A program made the position numbers and the translations under genes. Below are positions 25,290 through 33,720 of a stretch of 51,975 nt of DNA, piece after piece. The stretch covers positions 47,418-99,392 of the forward strand of contig DJRP01000034.1 in NCBI GenBank assembly GCA_002437815.1, written 5' to 3'. Every line of letters begins with the position of its first letter. The stretch's first letter is position 1. This DNA is from Collinsella sp. UBA6357. Lineage in GTDB: Bacteria; Actinomycetota; Coriobacteriia; Coriobacteriales; Coriobacteriaceae. A model generated the notes under the pieces. It was not told the DNA's origin and made no database searches. It saw nothing but the letters and a program-made list of their open reading frames with translations.

Positions 25290-26030
25290 ATGGCGGCTCC
25301 CAAGAACGCACCACTCTACCAGCAGATTTATGACGAGATCAAGGATGCGATCGAGAAGGGCGTATACAAGCCCAAGGAGCGCATTCCCTCCGAGCTCGAG
25401 CTGGCCGAGCAATACGAGGTGAGCCGCATCACCGTGCGCCGCGCCGTCGAGGAGCTGTGCTCCGACGGCTATCTTGTCAAGCAGCAGGGGCGCGGCACCT
25501 TTGTGTCGACCCCGCACATCAACCGCCAGTTCCACGCCAGCGCGCTCCAATCTTTCACCGACTTGTGCGGGTCAAACGGCATGAAGGCCGGTGCACACGT
25601 GGTCGATCGTCAGATCGTTCCCGCACGCCAGTACGAGCAGGAGTTCTTTGGTCTGGAGAAGAACGCGCTGCTGCTGCATATCAAGCGCATCCGCACGGCC
25701 GACGGCGAGCCCATCTTCGAGGAGAACGTCTTTCTGCCGTTCGAACCGTATCGCGAACTGCTCACGGCCGACCTCGAGGACAAGTCGATCTTCGCGGAGG
25801 TCGAACGTGTGGGAGGCAAGAAGGCCGAGCGCAGCGACTTCCGCATCGACCGCAGCCGCTTCCGCATGCTCGAGGCCGTGCGCGCCACTCCCGAGCAGGC
25901 GGCCGAGCTCGCCATCGCTCCGCACGATCCGCTGCTTAACATGCGCGTGGGCTTTGTGACGGCCGACGACGAGCCGGTGTTCATCGGCAAACAGTACTAC
26001 GTGGGTAGCCGCTACGTCATGGTGATGTAG
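25290..26030 (+). CDS. GntR/HutC-family regulator (UTRA domain), second of two
   Basis: A 246-residue regulator. The winged helix (about 8-75; KERIPSELELAEQYEVSRITVRRAVEEL) has the wing QQGRGTFV, and the UTRA effector domain runs from about 90 to 240 (FEENVFLPFEPYREL and FIGKQYYVGSRY). It is of the FrlR/NagR/DasR type whose ligands are amino-sugar or sugar-amine phosphates. The ATG at 25290 is preferred, with AGGTGAT 5 bp upstream; a GTG at 25281 is in frame. It closes the PTS/deglycase locus and probably controls EamA, the PTS operon and itself through the GACTATAA motif. Confidence 0.92.
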   Translation: MAAPKNAPLYQQIYDEIKDAIEKGVYKPKERIPSELELAEQYEVSRITVRRAVEELCSDGYLVKQQGRGTFVSTPHINRQFHASALQSFTDLCGSNGMKAGAHVVDRQIVPARQYEQEFFGLEKNALLLHIKRIRTADGEPIFEENVFLPFEPYRELLTADLEDKSIFAEVERVGGKKAERSDFRIDRSRFRMLEAVRATPEQAAELAIAPHDPLLNMRVGFVTADDEPVFIGKQYYVGSRYVMVM

Positions 26031-26103
26031 TCTGGGGTTCCGCCGTTCTAACGAACGACGGGCGTATAATCGGCGCCAGCGCACTCCGGATCGTTAGGAC
26101 AAC

Positions 26104-28071
26104 ATGATCGAACCCACCCAGCAGACGGCGCTCGACACGCTCGGCGCCTATTTTGGCTACACCTCGTTTCGCCCGGGCCAGGACCGTATGGTCGATGCGA
26201 TTCTGGCCGGCCGCGATGCGCTCGGCGTGATGCCCACGGGCGCCGGCAAGTCCATCTGCTACCAGGTGCCCGCGCTCATGCTGCCCGGTATCACCTTTGT
26301 GGTGAGTCCGCTGCTGTCGCTTATGGAGGACCAGACCCGCGCGCTGCTCGCGGCGGGTGCGCGCCCCAGCTATCTCAACTCCAGCCTTACCCCGGCCCAG
26401 CAAAACACCGTGCTCAAGCGGGCACGCGAGGGCCGCTACCAGCTTATGTACGTGGCGCCCGAGCGCTTGCTCGAGCCGCGCTTTCTGGCCTTTGCGCAGG
26501 AGGCGTCCGCGCCGGGCGGCATCGGCGTGCCGCTCGTGGCCGTTGACGAGGCCCACTGCGTGAGCCAGTGGGGCCAGGACTTTCGCCCGGCCTATCTGCA
26601 AATTCGCGAGTTTATCGATGCGTTGCCGCAGCGCCCTAACGTTGCGGCCTTTACCGCTACGGCAACCGAGCGCGTGCGTTTGGACATCCAGCAGATGCTC
26701 GGCCTGCAAAACCCGGCAACGGTGGTGACGGGCTTCGATCGCAAGAATCTCTACTTTGGCTGCGAGGAAATGGGCGATAAGGCAAAGGCCGCCTGGGTGC
26801 GCGACTACGTGATCGCGCATTCGAATGAGAGCGGCATCGTCTACTGCTCGACTCGCAAGACGGTCGATGCATTGGCCGGTGAGCTTGCCGAGGCGCTGGG
26901 TCCCAGTGGGATTCGCGTTGGCCGCTACCATGCCGGCATGGGCAATGACGAGCGCCGCCAGAGCCAGCGCGCCTTTATCGACGATGATATCCAAGTGATG
27001 GTTGCCACCAACGCCTTTGGCATGGGTATCGACAAGCCCAACGTGCGCTACGTGATCCACAACAACGTGCCCGAGAGTATCGAGGCGTACTACCAGGAGG
27101 CTGGCCGTGCCGGTCGCGATGGCGATCCGGCGAGCTGCTACCTGCTATGGAACGGCAACGATTTTCGCATGCGACGTTTTTTGATCGACCGCGGCGATGC
27201 GGCCGACGAGGGACTCGACGACGCGCAGCGCGCATGGGCGTTGCAGAATCGCTATCGTCTGCTCAGCCAGATGGAGGGTTACTGCAATACCACCGGCTGC
27301 CTGCGTGAATACATGCTGCGCTACTTTGGTGACGAGGCTGCGGCCGCGCATGCGGCAACGGGCGGTGCTACCGCGGACGATACCGATGGTTGTGGCAACT
27401 GCAGCAACTGCCTCACGCAGTTCGAGGTCGAGGATGTGACCGACATGGCCCGCGCCACCGTGCGCTACGTGGCTGCGCACCCCATGCGCTTTGGCAAATC
27501 GCTCATCGCCGATGTGCTCCACGGCGGCAATACCGAGCGCATTCGACAGATGCATCTGGACGAGGACCGCGGCTATGGCGAGCTGTCGAGCGAACCGGTC
27601 GGGCGCATCAAGGACATCATCGGCCAACTCTGTGGGCGCGGCTACTTGGCTACCTCACAGGGCCAATACCCGGTGCTGGGACTGGGTCCACGTGCTGCCG
27701 AGGTCGAGGACGAGGCCTGGGCGTTTACCGTCAAGCGTCGCGCTTCCAGGCGCAAGGCTTCGGCCCGCGCCCGGCGTGCGGTCGATCTGCTGCGCGAGGA
27801 GGCCGCGCTCGATGCGCGTCCGCGCGTGGGTGACGACGCCGAGCTCTTCGAGCGCCTGCGTGCGCTGCGCAAGGAGCTTTCGACCGAGCTGGAGATGGCA
27901 CCGTATATGGTGTTTAGCGACAAGGCCCTGCGTGGCATGTGCCGCCAGCGTCCGCAAACGCGCGAGGACCTGCTCGAGGTCAACGGTGTGGGCGAGAAGA
28001 AAGCCGATAGCTTCGGCGAGCAGTTCCTAAACGCCATCGCCGATTTCGAGGCCGGCTGCACCCCAAAATGA
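26104..28071 (+). CDS. recQ: ATP-dependent DNA helicase RecQ
   Basis: A 655-residue RecQ helicase. The motor domains have motif 0/I FRPGQDRMVDA and MPTGAGKSICYQ, motif II AVDEAHCVSQWG, motif V NAFGMGIDKPNVR and motif VI QEAGRAGRDG. A zinc-binding RQC region follows with GCGNCSNC, and a C-terminal HRDC domain covers about residues 575-655. It unwinds forks and recombination intermediates. A TATAAT at 26065-26070 may be its -10 box, without a clear -35. The stop TGA (28069-28071) is again the start of a TGATCCC repeat, as at mfd, so the C-terminal boundary may have been set by repeat insertion. Confidence 0.96.
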   Translation: MIEPTQQTALDTLGAYFGYTSFRPGQDRMVDAILAGRDALGVMPTGAGKSICYQVPALMLPGITFVVSPLLSLMEDQTRALLAAGARPSYLNSSLTPAQQNTVLKRAREGRYQLMYVAPERLLEPRFLAFAQEASAPGGIGVPLVAVDEAHCVSQWGQDFRPAYLQIREFIDALPQRPNVAAFTATATERVRLDIQQMLGLQNPATVVTGFDRKNLYFGCEEMGDKAKAAWVRDYVIAHSNESGIVYCSTRKTVDALAGELAEALGPSGIRVGRYHAGMGNDERRQSQRAFIDDDIQVMVATNAFGMGIDKPNVRYVIHNNVPESIEAYYQEAGRAGRDGDPASCYLLWNGNDFRMRRFLIDRGDAADEGLDDAQRAWALQNRYRLLSQMEGYCNTTGCLREYMLRYFGDEAAAAHAATGGATADDTDGCGNCSNCLTQFEVEDVTDMARATVRYVAAHPMRFGKSLIADVLHGGNTERIRQMHLDEDRGYGELSSEPVGRIKDIIGQLCGRGYLATSQGQYPVLGLGPRAAEVEDEAWAFTVKRRASRRKASARARRAVDLLREEAALDARPRVGDDAELFERLRALRKELSTELEMAPYMVFSDKALRGMCRQRPQTREDLLEVNGVGEKKADSFGEQFLNAIADFEAGCTPK

Positions 28072-28100
28072 TCCCAAAGTGCCAGGGGCTTTGGGACCAC
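28068..28100. repeat. GTGCCAGGGG-family repeat, single unit at recQ stop
   Basis: ATGATCCCAAAG, loop TGCCAGGGG, then CTTTGGGACCAC. The inner stem TCCCAAAG/CTTTGGGA is perfect. It sits between convergent recQ and the dehydrogenase gene, where it may end transcription, and it supplies the recQ stop codon. Confidence 0.8.
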
Positions 28101-28120
28101 CCTCGGTCGGCAGGCGGTGG

Positions 28121-29098
28121 TTATTTGCCGACGACGCCCTCGGCATCCCACCAGTCGAGCTGGGCGATGTTGTCGCGGATGTGCTGGCAGCTCTTGTGGA
28201 AGCCCTCGAGCTCGGCCTCGGACAGGTCGAGCGTGTAGACCTCCTCGATGCCCTCGGCGCCGATCACGCACGGAAGCGAGGTGAAGATGCCTTCCTCGCC
28301 ATACTGGCCGGTCATGAGGGTCGATGCGGAGAGGACGGCGTGCTCGTTGTGCAGCACGGCGGCACAGACGCGCGCGGCGGAGTTGGCGACGGCGTACTCG
28401 GTGCAGCCCTTGCCGCTATAGGTCACGTAGCCGCCCTTGCGCGCGAGCTCCTCGACCTCCATGTGGTCGAACTTGTATTTCTCGGGGTTCTCGGCCTCGA
28501 GCTCGGAGAGCTTCTTGCCGCCGATGGTCGCGGCCTTAAAGGCGGCCAGCTGGCTAAAGCCGTGCTCACCGATCATATAGGCGTCGATGGACTTAGGGCT
28601 CACGCCGACCTTCTTGGAGATCTCGGTGTGCAGACGCGCGGAGTCCAGACCGCATCCGGAGCCGATGATCTTCTTGGGGTCGTAGCCCGTGAGGTGCCAC
28701 AGCTCGGTGCAGACCACGTCGCAGGGGTTGGAGATCGAGACGAAGATGCCGTCGAAGCCGGCGTCGACGATGCGCTTGGCAAAGGTACGGGCGGCATCGG
28801 TGGTAAAGAACAGCTCACCGTCGCGGTTGCCGGCGGCCAGCGCCACCTTGCCCGCGGCGTTGACGATAACATCGCAGCCCGCGAGCTCCTCGTAGTGGTC
28901 GTGGCAGTTGACGATCTTGGTGTTGTAGGGCACGAAGGTGAGGGAGTCGCGCAGGTCCTGGACCTCGGACGTCACCTTCTGGTCGTTGATGTCGCAGAGG
29001 TAGAGCTCGTCCGCGATGCCCTGGAGCAGCAGGCTGTTGGCGACATGGGCACCCACGTGGCCCTGTCCGACGACACCGATCTTGCGGGTCTTATACAT
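28121..29098 (-). CDS. L-lactate / L-2-hydroxyacid dehydrogenase
   Basis: A 325-residue NAD-dependent dehydrogenase of the LDH/MDH family. The Rossmann motif is IGVVGQGHVGAHVA, the NAD-type Asp lies in YLCDIND, SISNPCDV is the conserved NP block, LDSARLHTEI has the substrate-carboxylate Arg, and GEHGFSQ has the catalytic His. The substrate loop (NAAGKVALAAGNRDGELF) is unlike the classical LDH QKPGETR loop, and ARKGGYVTYSGKGCTEYAVA resembles L-2-hydroxyisocaproate dehydrogenases. It may therefore reduce pyruvate or bulkier 2-oxo acids in fermentation. AAAGGA precedes the ATG. Convergent with recQ. Confidence 0.85.
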   Translation of the reverse strand: MYKTRKIGVVGQGHVGAHVANSLLLQGIADELYLCDINDQKVTSEVQDLRDSLTFVPYNTKIVNCHDHYEELAGCDVIVNAAGKVALAAGNRDGELFFTTDAARTFAKRIVDAGFDGIFVSISNPCDVVCTELWHLTGYDPKKIIGSGCGLDSARLHTEISKKVGVSPKSIDAYMIGEHGFSQLAAFKAATIGGKKLSELEAENPEKYKFDHMEVEELARKGGYVTYSGKGCTEYAVANSAARVCAAVLHNEHAVLSASTLMTGQYGEEGIFTSLPCVIGAEGIEEVYTLDLSEAELEGFHKSCQHIRDNIAQLDWWDAEGVVGK

Positions 29099-29276
29099 AG
29101 AAGCGTCCTTTCAGCCGAGTGTTTGCACGTCGAGATATTGTAACGCCCGCCTTGTGCTTTGCTCGCCTAAAGTGTCGGCTCGGCGAACTTGCCATCGTTT
29201 TCGACGTCCCGTCCGTCCTCGCGCGCTCGCTCCGCTCGTTGTACCATGGATGCAACTGTGAACCCAAGGAGTCAGC

Positions 29277-30203
29277 ATGCCAATCCGCATTCCAGACGCC
29301 CTCCCCGCCGCCGCGCAGCTCGAGAGCGAGAACATCTTCGTCATGACCGAGTATCGTGCTCTGCACCAGGATATTCGTCCGTTGCGGGTGCTGATCCTCA
29401 ACCTCATGCCCACCAAGATCGCCACCGAGACGCAGATCATGCGCAAGCTCTCCAACACGCCGCTGCAGGTTGAGGTCGACCTGCTGCGCACCAAGACGCA
29501 TGAGGCCACGCATGTCTCGGCCGGGCATCTCGAGACGTTCTACCGCACGTTCGATGATATTCGCGATATTCACTACGACGGCCTGATCATCACGGGCGCA
29601 CCCGTCGAGCAGATGCCGTTCGAAGAGGTTGATTACTGGCCCGAGCTCTGCCAGATCATGGACTGGTCCACCACGCACGTGCACTCGACGCTGCACATCT
29701 GCTGGGGTGCGCAGGCCGGGCTCTATCATCATTACGGCATCCAGAAGCACGATCTGCCTCATAAGGCGAGCGGCGTGTTCGAGCATCGTCTGGTCAAGCC
29801 GCAGAGCCCGCTCGTGCGCGGCTTTGACGACCGATTCTTTGCCGTGCACTCGCGCAACACCGAGGTGCGCCGCGAGGACGTGGAGGCGGTGCCCGAGCTC
29901 GAGGTGGTCGCGGTGTCCGACGAGGTGGGGCTCTACATTGTCAAGAGCACCGACAGCCGTCGCTTCTTTGTCTTCGGCCACCCCGAGTACGATACCGACA
30001 CGCTGCGCCTGGAGTACGAGCGTGATGTAAAGCGCGGCCTGAATCCGCAGGTCCCGGCCCATTACTTTCCCGGCGACGATCCCGCGGCCGAGCCGCTCAA
30101 CACCTGGCGCAGCCAGGCACAGCTGCTCTATACCAACTGGCTCAACTACTACGTCTACCAGACCACGCCCTACGACTTGGCTCGCGCCGGCGAGGAGCGC
30201 TAG
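29277..30203 (+). CDS. metA: Homoserine O-acyltransferase MetA, predicted acetyl-CoA type
   Basis: A 308-residue MetA-family enzyme at the entry to methionine synthesis. The catalytic Cys142 is in HICWGAQAG, and the His-Glu pair lies in VFGHPEYDTDTL. Residue 111, which decides acyl donor in this family, is Glu (TGAPVEQMPFEEV); published work on Bacillus versus Escherichia enzymes ties Glu111 to acetyl-CoA and Gly111 to succinyl-CoA. So the product is predicted to be O-acetylhomoserine despite the usual annotation as succinyltransferase. AAGGAG precedes the ATG. It is divergent from the dehydrogenase, with no recognisable SAM riboswitch in the 178-bp gap. Confidence 0.95.
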   Translation: MPIRIPDALPAAAQLESENIFVMTEYRALHQDIRPLRVLILNLMPTKIATETQIMRKLSNTPLQVEVDLLRTKTHEATHVSAGHLETFYRTFDDIRDIHYDGLIITGAPVEQMPFEEVDYWPELCQIMDWSTTHVHSTLHICWGAQAGLYHHYGIQKHDLPHKASGVFEHRLVKPQSPLVRGFDDRFFAVHSRNTEVRREDVEAVPELEVVAVSDEVGLYIVKSTDSRRFFVFGHPEYDTDTLRLEYERDVKRGLNPQVPAHYFPGDDPAAEPLNTWRSQAQLLYTNWLNYYVYQTTPYDLARAGEER

Positions 30204-30286
30204 GGCGATCGACGCGCACCCGTGCGCCTTCTGCCCAGAGCGCGCGCAGGCCAGGCACCCCACGCTCAGGCTATGTCAACGGCGTT

Positions 30287-30913
30287 CTATGCCGAGATGA
30301 TGCGGCCGAGAGGCTGGTCGTGCGCATCGGCCGGCACGCGGTCGACGTGCTGCTCGTTAAAGGCGACGCCCACGACAAGGCAGGCGGGGGAGAGCACGGG
30401 CAGATAGCGGTCGTAGCATCCACCGCCATAGCCCAGCCGCATGCCGTGCGCATCAAAGGCAACCAAGGGCACGATCAGCGCATTAAGGTGGCGGGCGGGC
30501 ACAACGGAAAAGCGCCCGTCATCGATGTCATCTGCGGAGAAGCGACACGTGGGATGAGCGATAAACGGCGCCGTGTTCGCATCGGTCGGGCTCACGGCTC
30601 TCATGCATATCTGTTGTCCCCGTGTGGCCGCCTCATCGTGCGCGAGCATGCACGGATAGGCGACGCGCCAGCCCATCTGCTCGGCTGCATGCGCAAATGC
30701 TGACGGATCGACCTCCGAGCCAAAAGCGGCGTACACGCCCGCCACGGGCGGATTATGCTGCGAGGCGGCCTGTCTTCTTTGCGTCAGGATCAGATCCGAG
30801 AGCTGTCGGCAGATGACGGCGGACTTGCGGGCTCGGATCTCAGCAGGCATGGCGTCGCGACGGGCGAGCACCTGGCCCCTTAGGGCGTTCTTTTGCGCTG
30901 CGATGCTATCCAC
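30287..30913 (-). CDS. 5-formyltetrahydrofolate cyclo-ligase
   Basis: A 208-residue 5-FCL/MTHFS family enzyme that converts 5-formyl-THF to 5,10-methenyl-THF with ATP. The N-terminal helix has ALRGQVLARRDAM (ATP-contacting Lys/Arg region), and the C-terminal signature is DAHGMRLGYGGGCYDRYL. The start is GTG at 30913 with GGGAGA upstream on the minus strand. It ends convergent to metA, 83 bp apart. It stands alone, with other folate genes not visible. Confidence 0.92.
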   Translation of the reverse strand: MDSIAAQKNALRGQVLARRDAMPAEIRARKSAVICRQLSDLILTQRRQAASQHNPPVAGVYAAFGSEVDPSAFAHAAEQMGWRVAYPCMLAHDEAATRGQQICMRAVSPTDANTAPFIAHPTCRFSADDIDDGRFSVVPARHLNALIVPLVAFDAHGMRLGYGGGCYDRYLPVLSPACLVVGVAFNEQHVDRVPADAHDQPLGRIISA

Positions 30914-30953
30914 GGCCGTCTCCCATCAAATCCAAGACCTGCGTACCCACAGA

Positions 30954-31031
30954 ATGATCCCAAAGCCCCTGGCACTTTGGGATCATTTTTTGGTTAAGGT
31001 GGTCCCAAAGTGCCAGGGGCTTTGGGACCAC
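30954..31031. repeat. GTGCCAGGGG-family repeat, two hairpins
   Basis: Two units. The first, 30954-30986, has perfect 12-bp arms (ATGATCCCAAAG/CTTTGGGATCAT) around CCCCTGGCA and is followed by a T6 run. The second, 30999-31031, has GTGGTCCCAAAG/CTTTGGGACCAC around TGCCAGGGG. Unlike the other copies, they lie between two divergent genes (cyclo-ligase and the small protein at 31250), so they are not simple 3'-end terminators. The rest of the 336-bp gap shows no gene. Confidence 0.85.
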
Positions 31032-31249
31032 TATTTTGGCTAACCGGTGCCAACGGTTGGGCCCAGTTAACTATGTCAACGTTGTGCATTGAGGCGAGTT
31101 ACCATAGTCTACCTTGGGTTTCGTGAGTAATTTGAAAAATAACAAATCGCAAATCGACGCGTTGCAATGCTGTAACAGCCAGTTTACCGCAGCTAACCAT
31201 CGTGCTAGATTTGTACCGAAATCGTTTCCGATGCGAAAGGAAAGCCTGC

Positions 31250-31507
31250 ATGTTCAGCATCAATAAAACCCACTCCCTGCTCGTTGCCGCCGGTGCCGTT
31301 CTGGGCGTCGTCGTTCCCAAAGCGCTCGCCAGCGAGCCCGCCCGCAAACTTGCCGTCAATACCGTTGCCGCCGGCATGCGCGTCAAGTCGGGCTACCAGG
31401 ATATCGTCGAGCAGGCCAAGGCTCAGGTCGATGATATCGTCGCCGAGGCCGAGTATCTCAACAACCCGGTCGATGTCGAGGTTGTCGAGGGTGGCAAGGC
31501 GGAGTAG
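31250..31507 (+). CDS. Small membrane-anchored partner of a metal ATPase (DUF1490/DUF6110-like)
   Basis: An 85-residue protein with one N-terminal hydrophobic segment (about 8-27, SLLVAAGAVLGVVVPKALA). A helical body follows (ARKLAVNTVAAGMRVKSGYQDIVEQAKAQVDDIVAEAEYL) and then a short acidic tail. The shape and sequence style match the small DUF1490/DUF6110 proteins encoded beside P1B ATPases; in mycobacteria the PacL members act as membrane scaffolds or chaperones for these pumps. The metal-binding Asp/His tail of PacL1 is not present here. AAAGGA precedes the ATG. The ATPase gene follows 111 bp later across a perfect 11-bp hairpin (31544-31576). Confidence 0.75.
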   Translation: MFSINKTHSLLVAAGAVLGVVVPKALASEPARKLAVNTVAAGMRVKSGYQDIVEQAKAQVDDIVAEAEYLNNPVDVEVVEGGKAE

Positions 31508-31543
31508 CCCGAGGCTCCCGTCCCACCGATAAGCGATTCTGTC

Positions 31544-31576
31544 GACAGCTGCGACGCCACCGGCCTCGCAGCTGTC
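31544..31576 (+). other. Hairpin between small partner protein and ATPase
   Basis: GACAGCTGCGA (31544-31554) and TCGCAGCTGTC (31566-31576) form a perfect 11-bp stem without a true T-run (TCTCGTTTG follows). It could reduce read-through so that the small protein is made in excess of the pump. Confidence 0.5.
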
Positions 31577-31618
31577 TCTCGTTTGACGCAAAGTTGATGC
31601 AAAGGAAGCACCCTCTCT

Positions 31619-33718
31619 ATGCAATATTCCATTCAACACGAAGTTCCCGGCCGCATCCGTGCCAAGCTCGCCGGGCGCGTGCCCGAGGCCGATGTCGATG
31701 CGCTCACGCGCGTGCTGCTCGCCAGCCCCGTTATCGACAAGGCCACGGTCTATCCGCGCAACGGTTCGGTGGCCGTGAGCTTTGCGCCCGCCTCGCGTGC
31801 CGACGTGCTGCAGGTCTTGGCCGCCGTCGACCGCGCACAGGTCGACGAGGCGCGTCGCGATTGCTCCATAGCCCTCGCACCGCGTGCCAACAACCTGCTG
31901 CTCGATATCGCCACGCTGCTCGGCGGCCACTTTGCTCGCCGGTGGTTTTTGCCGGCGCCGTTTTCGACCATTTATACCATCTGGAGCTACCGCGGTTTTC
32001 TCAAAGCGGCGATCACATCGCTGCTCAACGCGCGCCTCGACGTGCCGGTGCTCGATGCGTCGGCTATCGGCATCTCGTTTCTCAAGCGCGATTGGCGCAC
32101 CGCCGGTTCCACCATGCTTCTGCTCAACTTGGGCGAGCTGCTCGAGGACTACACACGCGCCCAGTCGCAAAACCAGCTCATCTACTCGCTGCTTGACGTG
32201 CCCGACTATGCCCAGCTCATTCCCTGCGGCGACCCGCAGGTGCGCGGGGCCGAGGAGCGCCGCGTGCAGGCGAGCGATCTTAAGGCCGGCGATCTGATCG
32301 TGGTGCGCACCGGCATGCCCGTGCCCGTCGACGGTACCGTCGAATGGGGTTGCGCCATGGTCAACCAGTCCACGCTTACCGGCGAGCCGCTCGCTATCGA
32401 GCGCACCGTGGGCGACGACGTCTTCGCCGGCACCGCGGTCGAGGACGGCGAGGCCTACGTGCGCGTCAAGGCCGCCGCGACCGATACCAAGCTGCGCTCC
32501 ATCGTGAGCCTGGTCGAACAATCCGAGTCGCTCAAGTCCGAGACCCTCAGCCGCCGCGAGCACATGGCCGACGCCATCGTGCCGTGGAACTTCCTGCTCG
32601 CCGGCGCCGTGTGGCTGCGCACCCGCAGCCTGGTGCGCACGAGTGCCGCGCTGATGGTCGACTACTCATGCGCACTTAAGCTCACCGGCGCGATCAGCGA
32701 GCTTACGGCCATGAGCCAGAGCGCGCGGGAGGGCTTTACCGTCAAGGGCTCCAAGCACTTTGAGTCTTTTGCCCATGCCGACACCATCGTCTTCGACAAG
32801 ACCGGCACGCTCACGGCCGCCGCGCCGCACGTGTCCCAGGTGTTGAGCTATGAGGGCTGGGACCGTGTCGAGGTGCTGCGCTTTGCCGCCTGCCTCGAGG
32901 AGCATTTTCCGCATCCCGTCGCCCGCGCCGTGGTCAATGCTGCAGCTCACGAGGGGCTGGAGCATCGCGAACGCCATGCCGAAGTCGAATACCTGGTGGC
33001 GCACGGCATCGCCAGCTCGCTCGACGGCAAGCGCTGTGTGATCGGCTCGGAGCACTTTGTGGTCGAGGACGAGCATGTGACGATCGCCGATGACGTTAAG
33101 GAGCAGATCGCGCAGCAGATGGACGGCCTGTCCAAGCTGTATCTGGCGGTTGACGGCAAACTCGTGGGCGTCATAGGCATCGAGGACCCGCTCAAGCCAG
33201 GCGTGCCCGAGGCCCTGGCCGAGCTGCGTCGCCTGGGCTTCGAGCATATCGTCATGCTGACCGGCGACAATGCCAACGCCGCCGCCCGCATCGCGGGACG
33301 CGCCGGCATCGACGAGTTCCGCGCCGACCTGCTGCCCGAGGACAAGCACACGGTCGTCGAGGAGATGCGTGCCGCCGGGCGCCGCGTGGTCATGGTGGGT
33401 GACGGTGTCAACGACTCGCCGGCCCTCTCCGCGACCAACGTGGGCGTGGCCATGGGCAGCGGCACGGCGATCGCCAAGGAGGTCGCCGACATCACTCTGA
33501 CCGATGGCGATCTGACCTCGTTGGTGGTGCTGCGCCGCCTGTCTATGGGGCTCGAGGAGCGCATGGACGCCTCGTTTACCGAGGTTATCGCTCTTAACTC
33601 GCTGCTGCTCGCCGGTGGCGTGACCGGGCTGATAGCCCCGCAGGTGAGCTCGTTTGTCCACAACGGCTCCACCGTGTTCCTGAGCGCCCGCAACGCCCGC
33701 GCCTACCAAGTTCGCTAA
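31619..33718 (+). CDS. P1B-type heavy-metal-translocating ATPase
   Basis: A 699-residue P-type ATPase. The N-terminus (1-75) has a heavy-metal-associated-like fold without the CxxC pair. The actuator loop has STLTGEP, the phosphorylation motif is FDKTGTLT with Asp393, the nucleotide domain includes the HP of EEHFPHPVARAV, and the hinge has MLTGDNANAA and MVGDGVNDSPAL. The membrane metal motif is YSCALKL instead of CPC, a variant seen in pumps paired with DUF6110-type proteins; specificity could be zinc, manganese or iron. It likely exports metal and works with the small protein upstream. AAGGAAG precedes the ATG. No metal-responsive regulator lies beside it. Confidence 0.92.
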   Translation: MQYSIQHEVPGRIRAKLAGRVPEADVDALTRVLLASPVIDKATVYPRNGSVAVSFAPASRADVLQVLAAVDRAQVDEARRDCSIALAPRANNLLLDIATLLGGHFARRWFLPAPFSTIYTIWSYRGFLKAAITSLLNARLDVPVLDASAIGISFLKRDWRTAGSTMLLLNLGELLEDYTRAQSQNQLIYSLLDVPDYAQLIPCGDPQVRGAEERRVQASDLKAGDLIVVRTGMPVPVDGTVEWGCAMVNQSTLTGEPLAIERTVGDDVFAGTAVEDGEAYVRVKAAATDTKLRSIVSLVEQSESLKSETLSRREHMADAIVPWNFLLAGAVWLRTRSLVRTSAALMVDYSCALKLTGAISELTAMSQSAREGFTVKGSKHFESFAHADTIVFDKTGTLTAAAPHVSQVLSYEGWDRVEVLRFAACLEEHFPHPVARAVVNAAAHEGLEHRERHAEVEYLVAHGIASSLDGKRCVIGSEHFVVEDEHVTIADDVKEQIAQQMDGLSKLYLAVDGKLVGVIGIEDPLKPGVPEALAELRRLGFEHIVMLTGDNANAAARIAGRAGIDEFRADLLPEDKHTVVEEMRAAGRRVVMVGDGVNDSPALSATNVGVAMGSGTAIAKEVADITLTDGDLTSLVVLRRLSMGLEERMDASFTEVIALNSLLLAGGVTGLIAPQVSSFVHNGSTVFLSARNARAYQVR

Positions 33719-33720
33719 CC

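Noticed and set aside
29099..29276. SAM riboswitch upstream of metA
   Set aside because: No conserved core or terminator arrangement could be recognised in the 178-bp gap.
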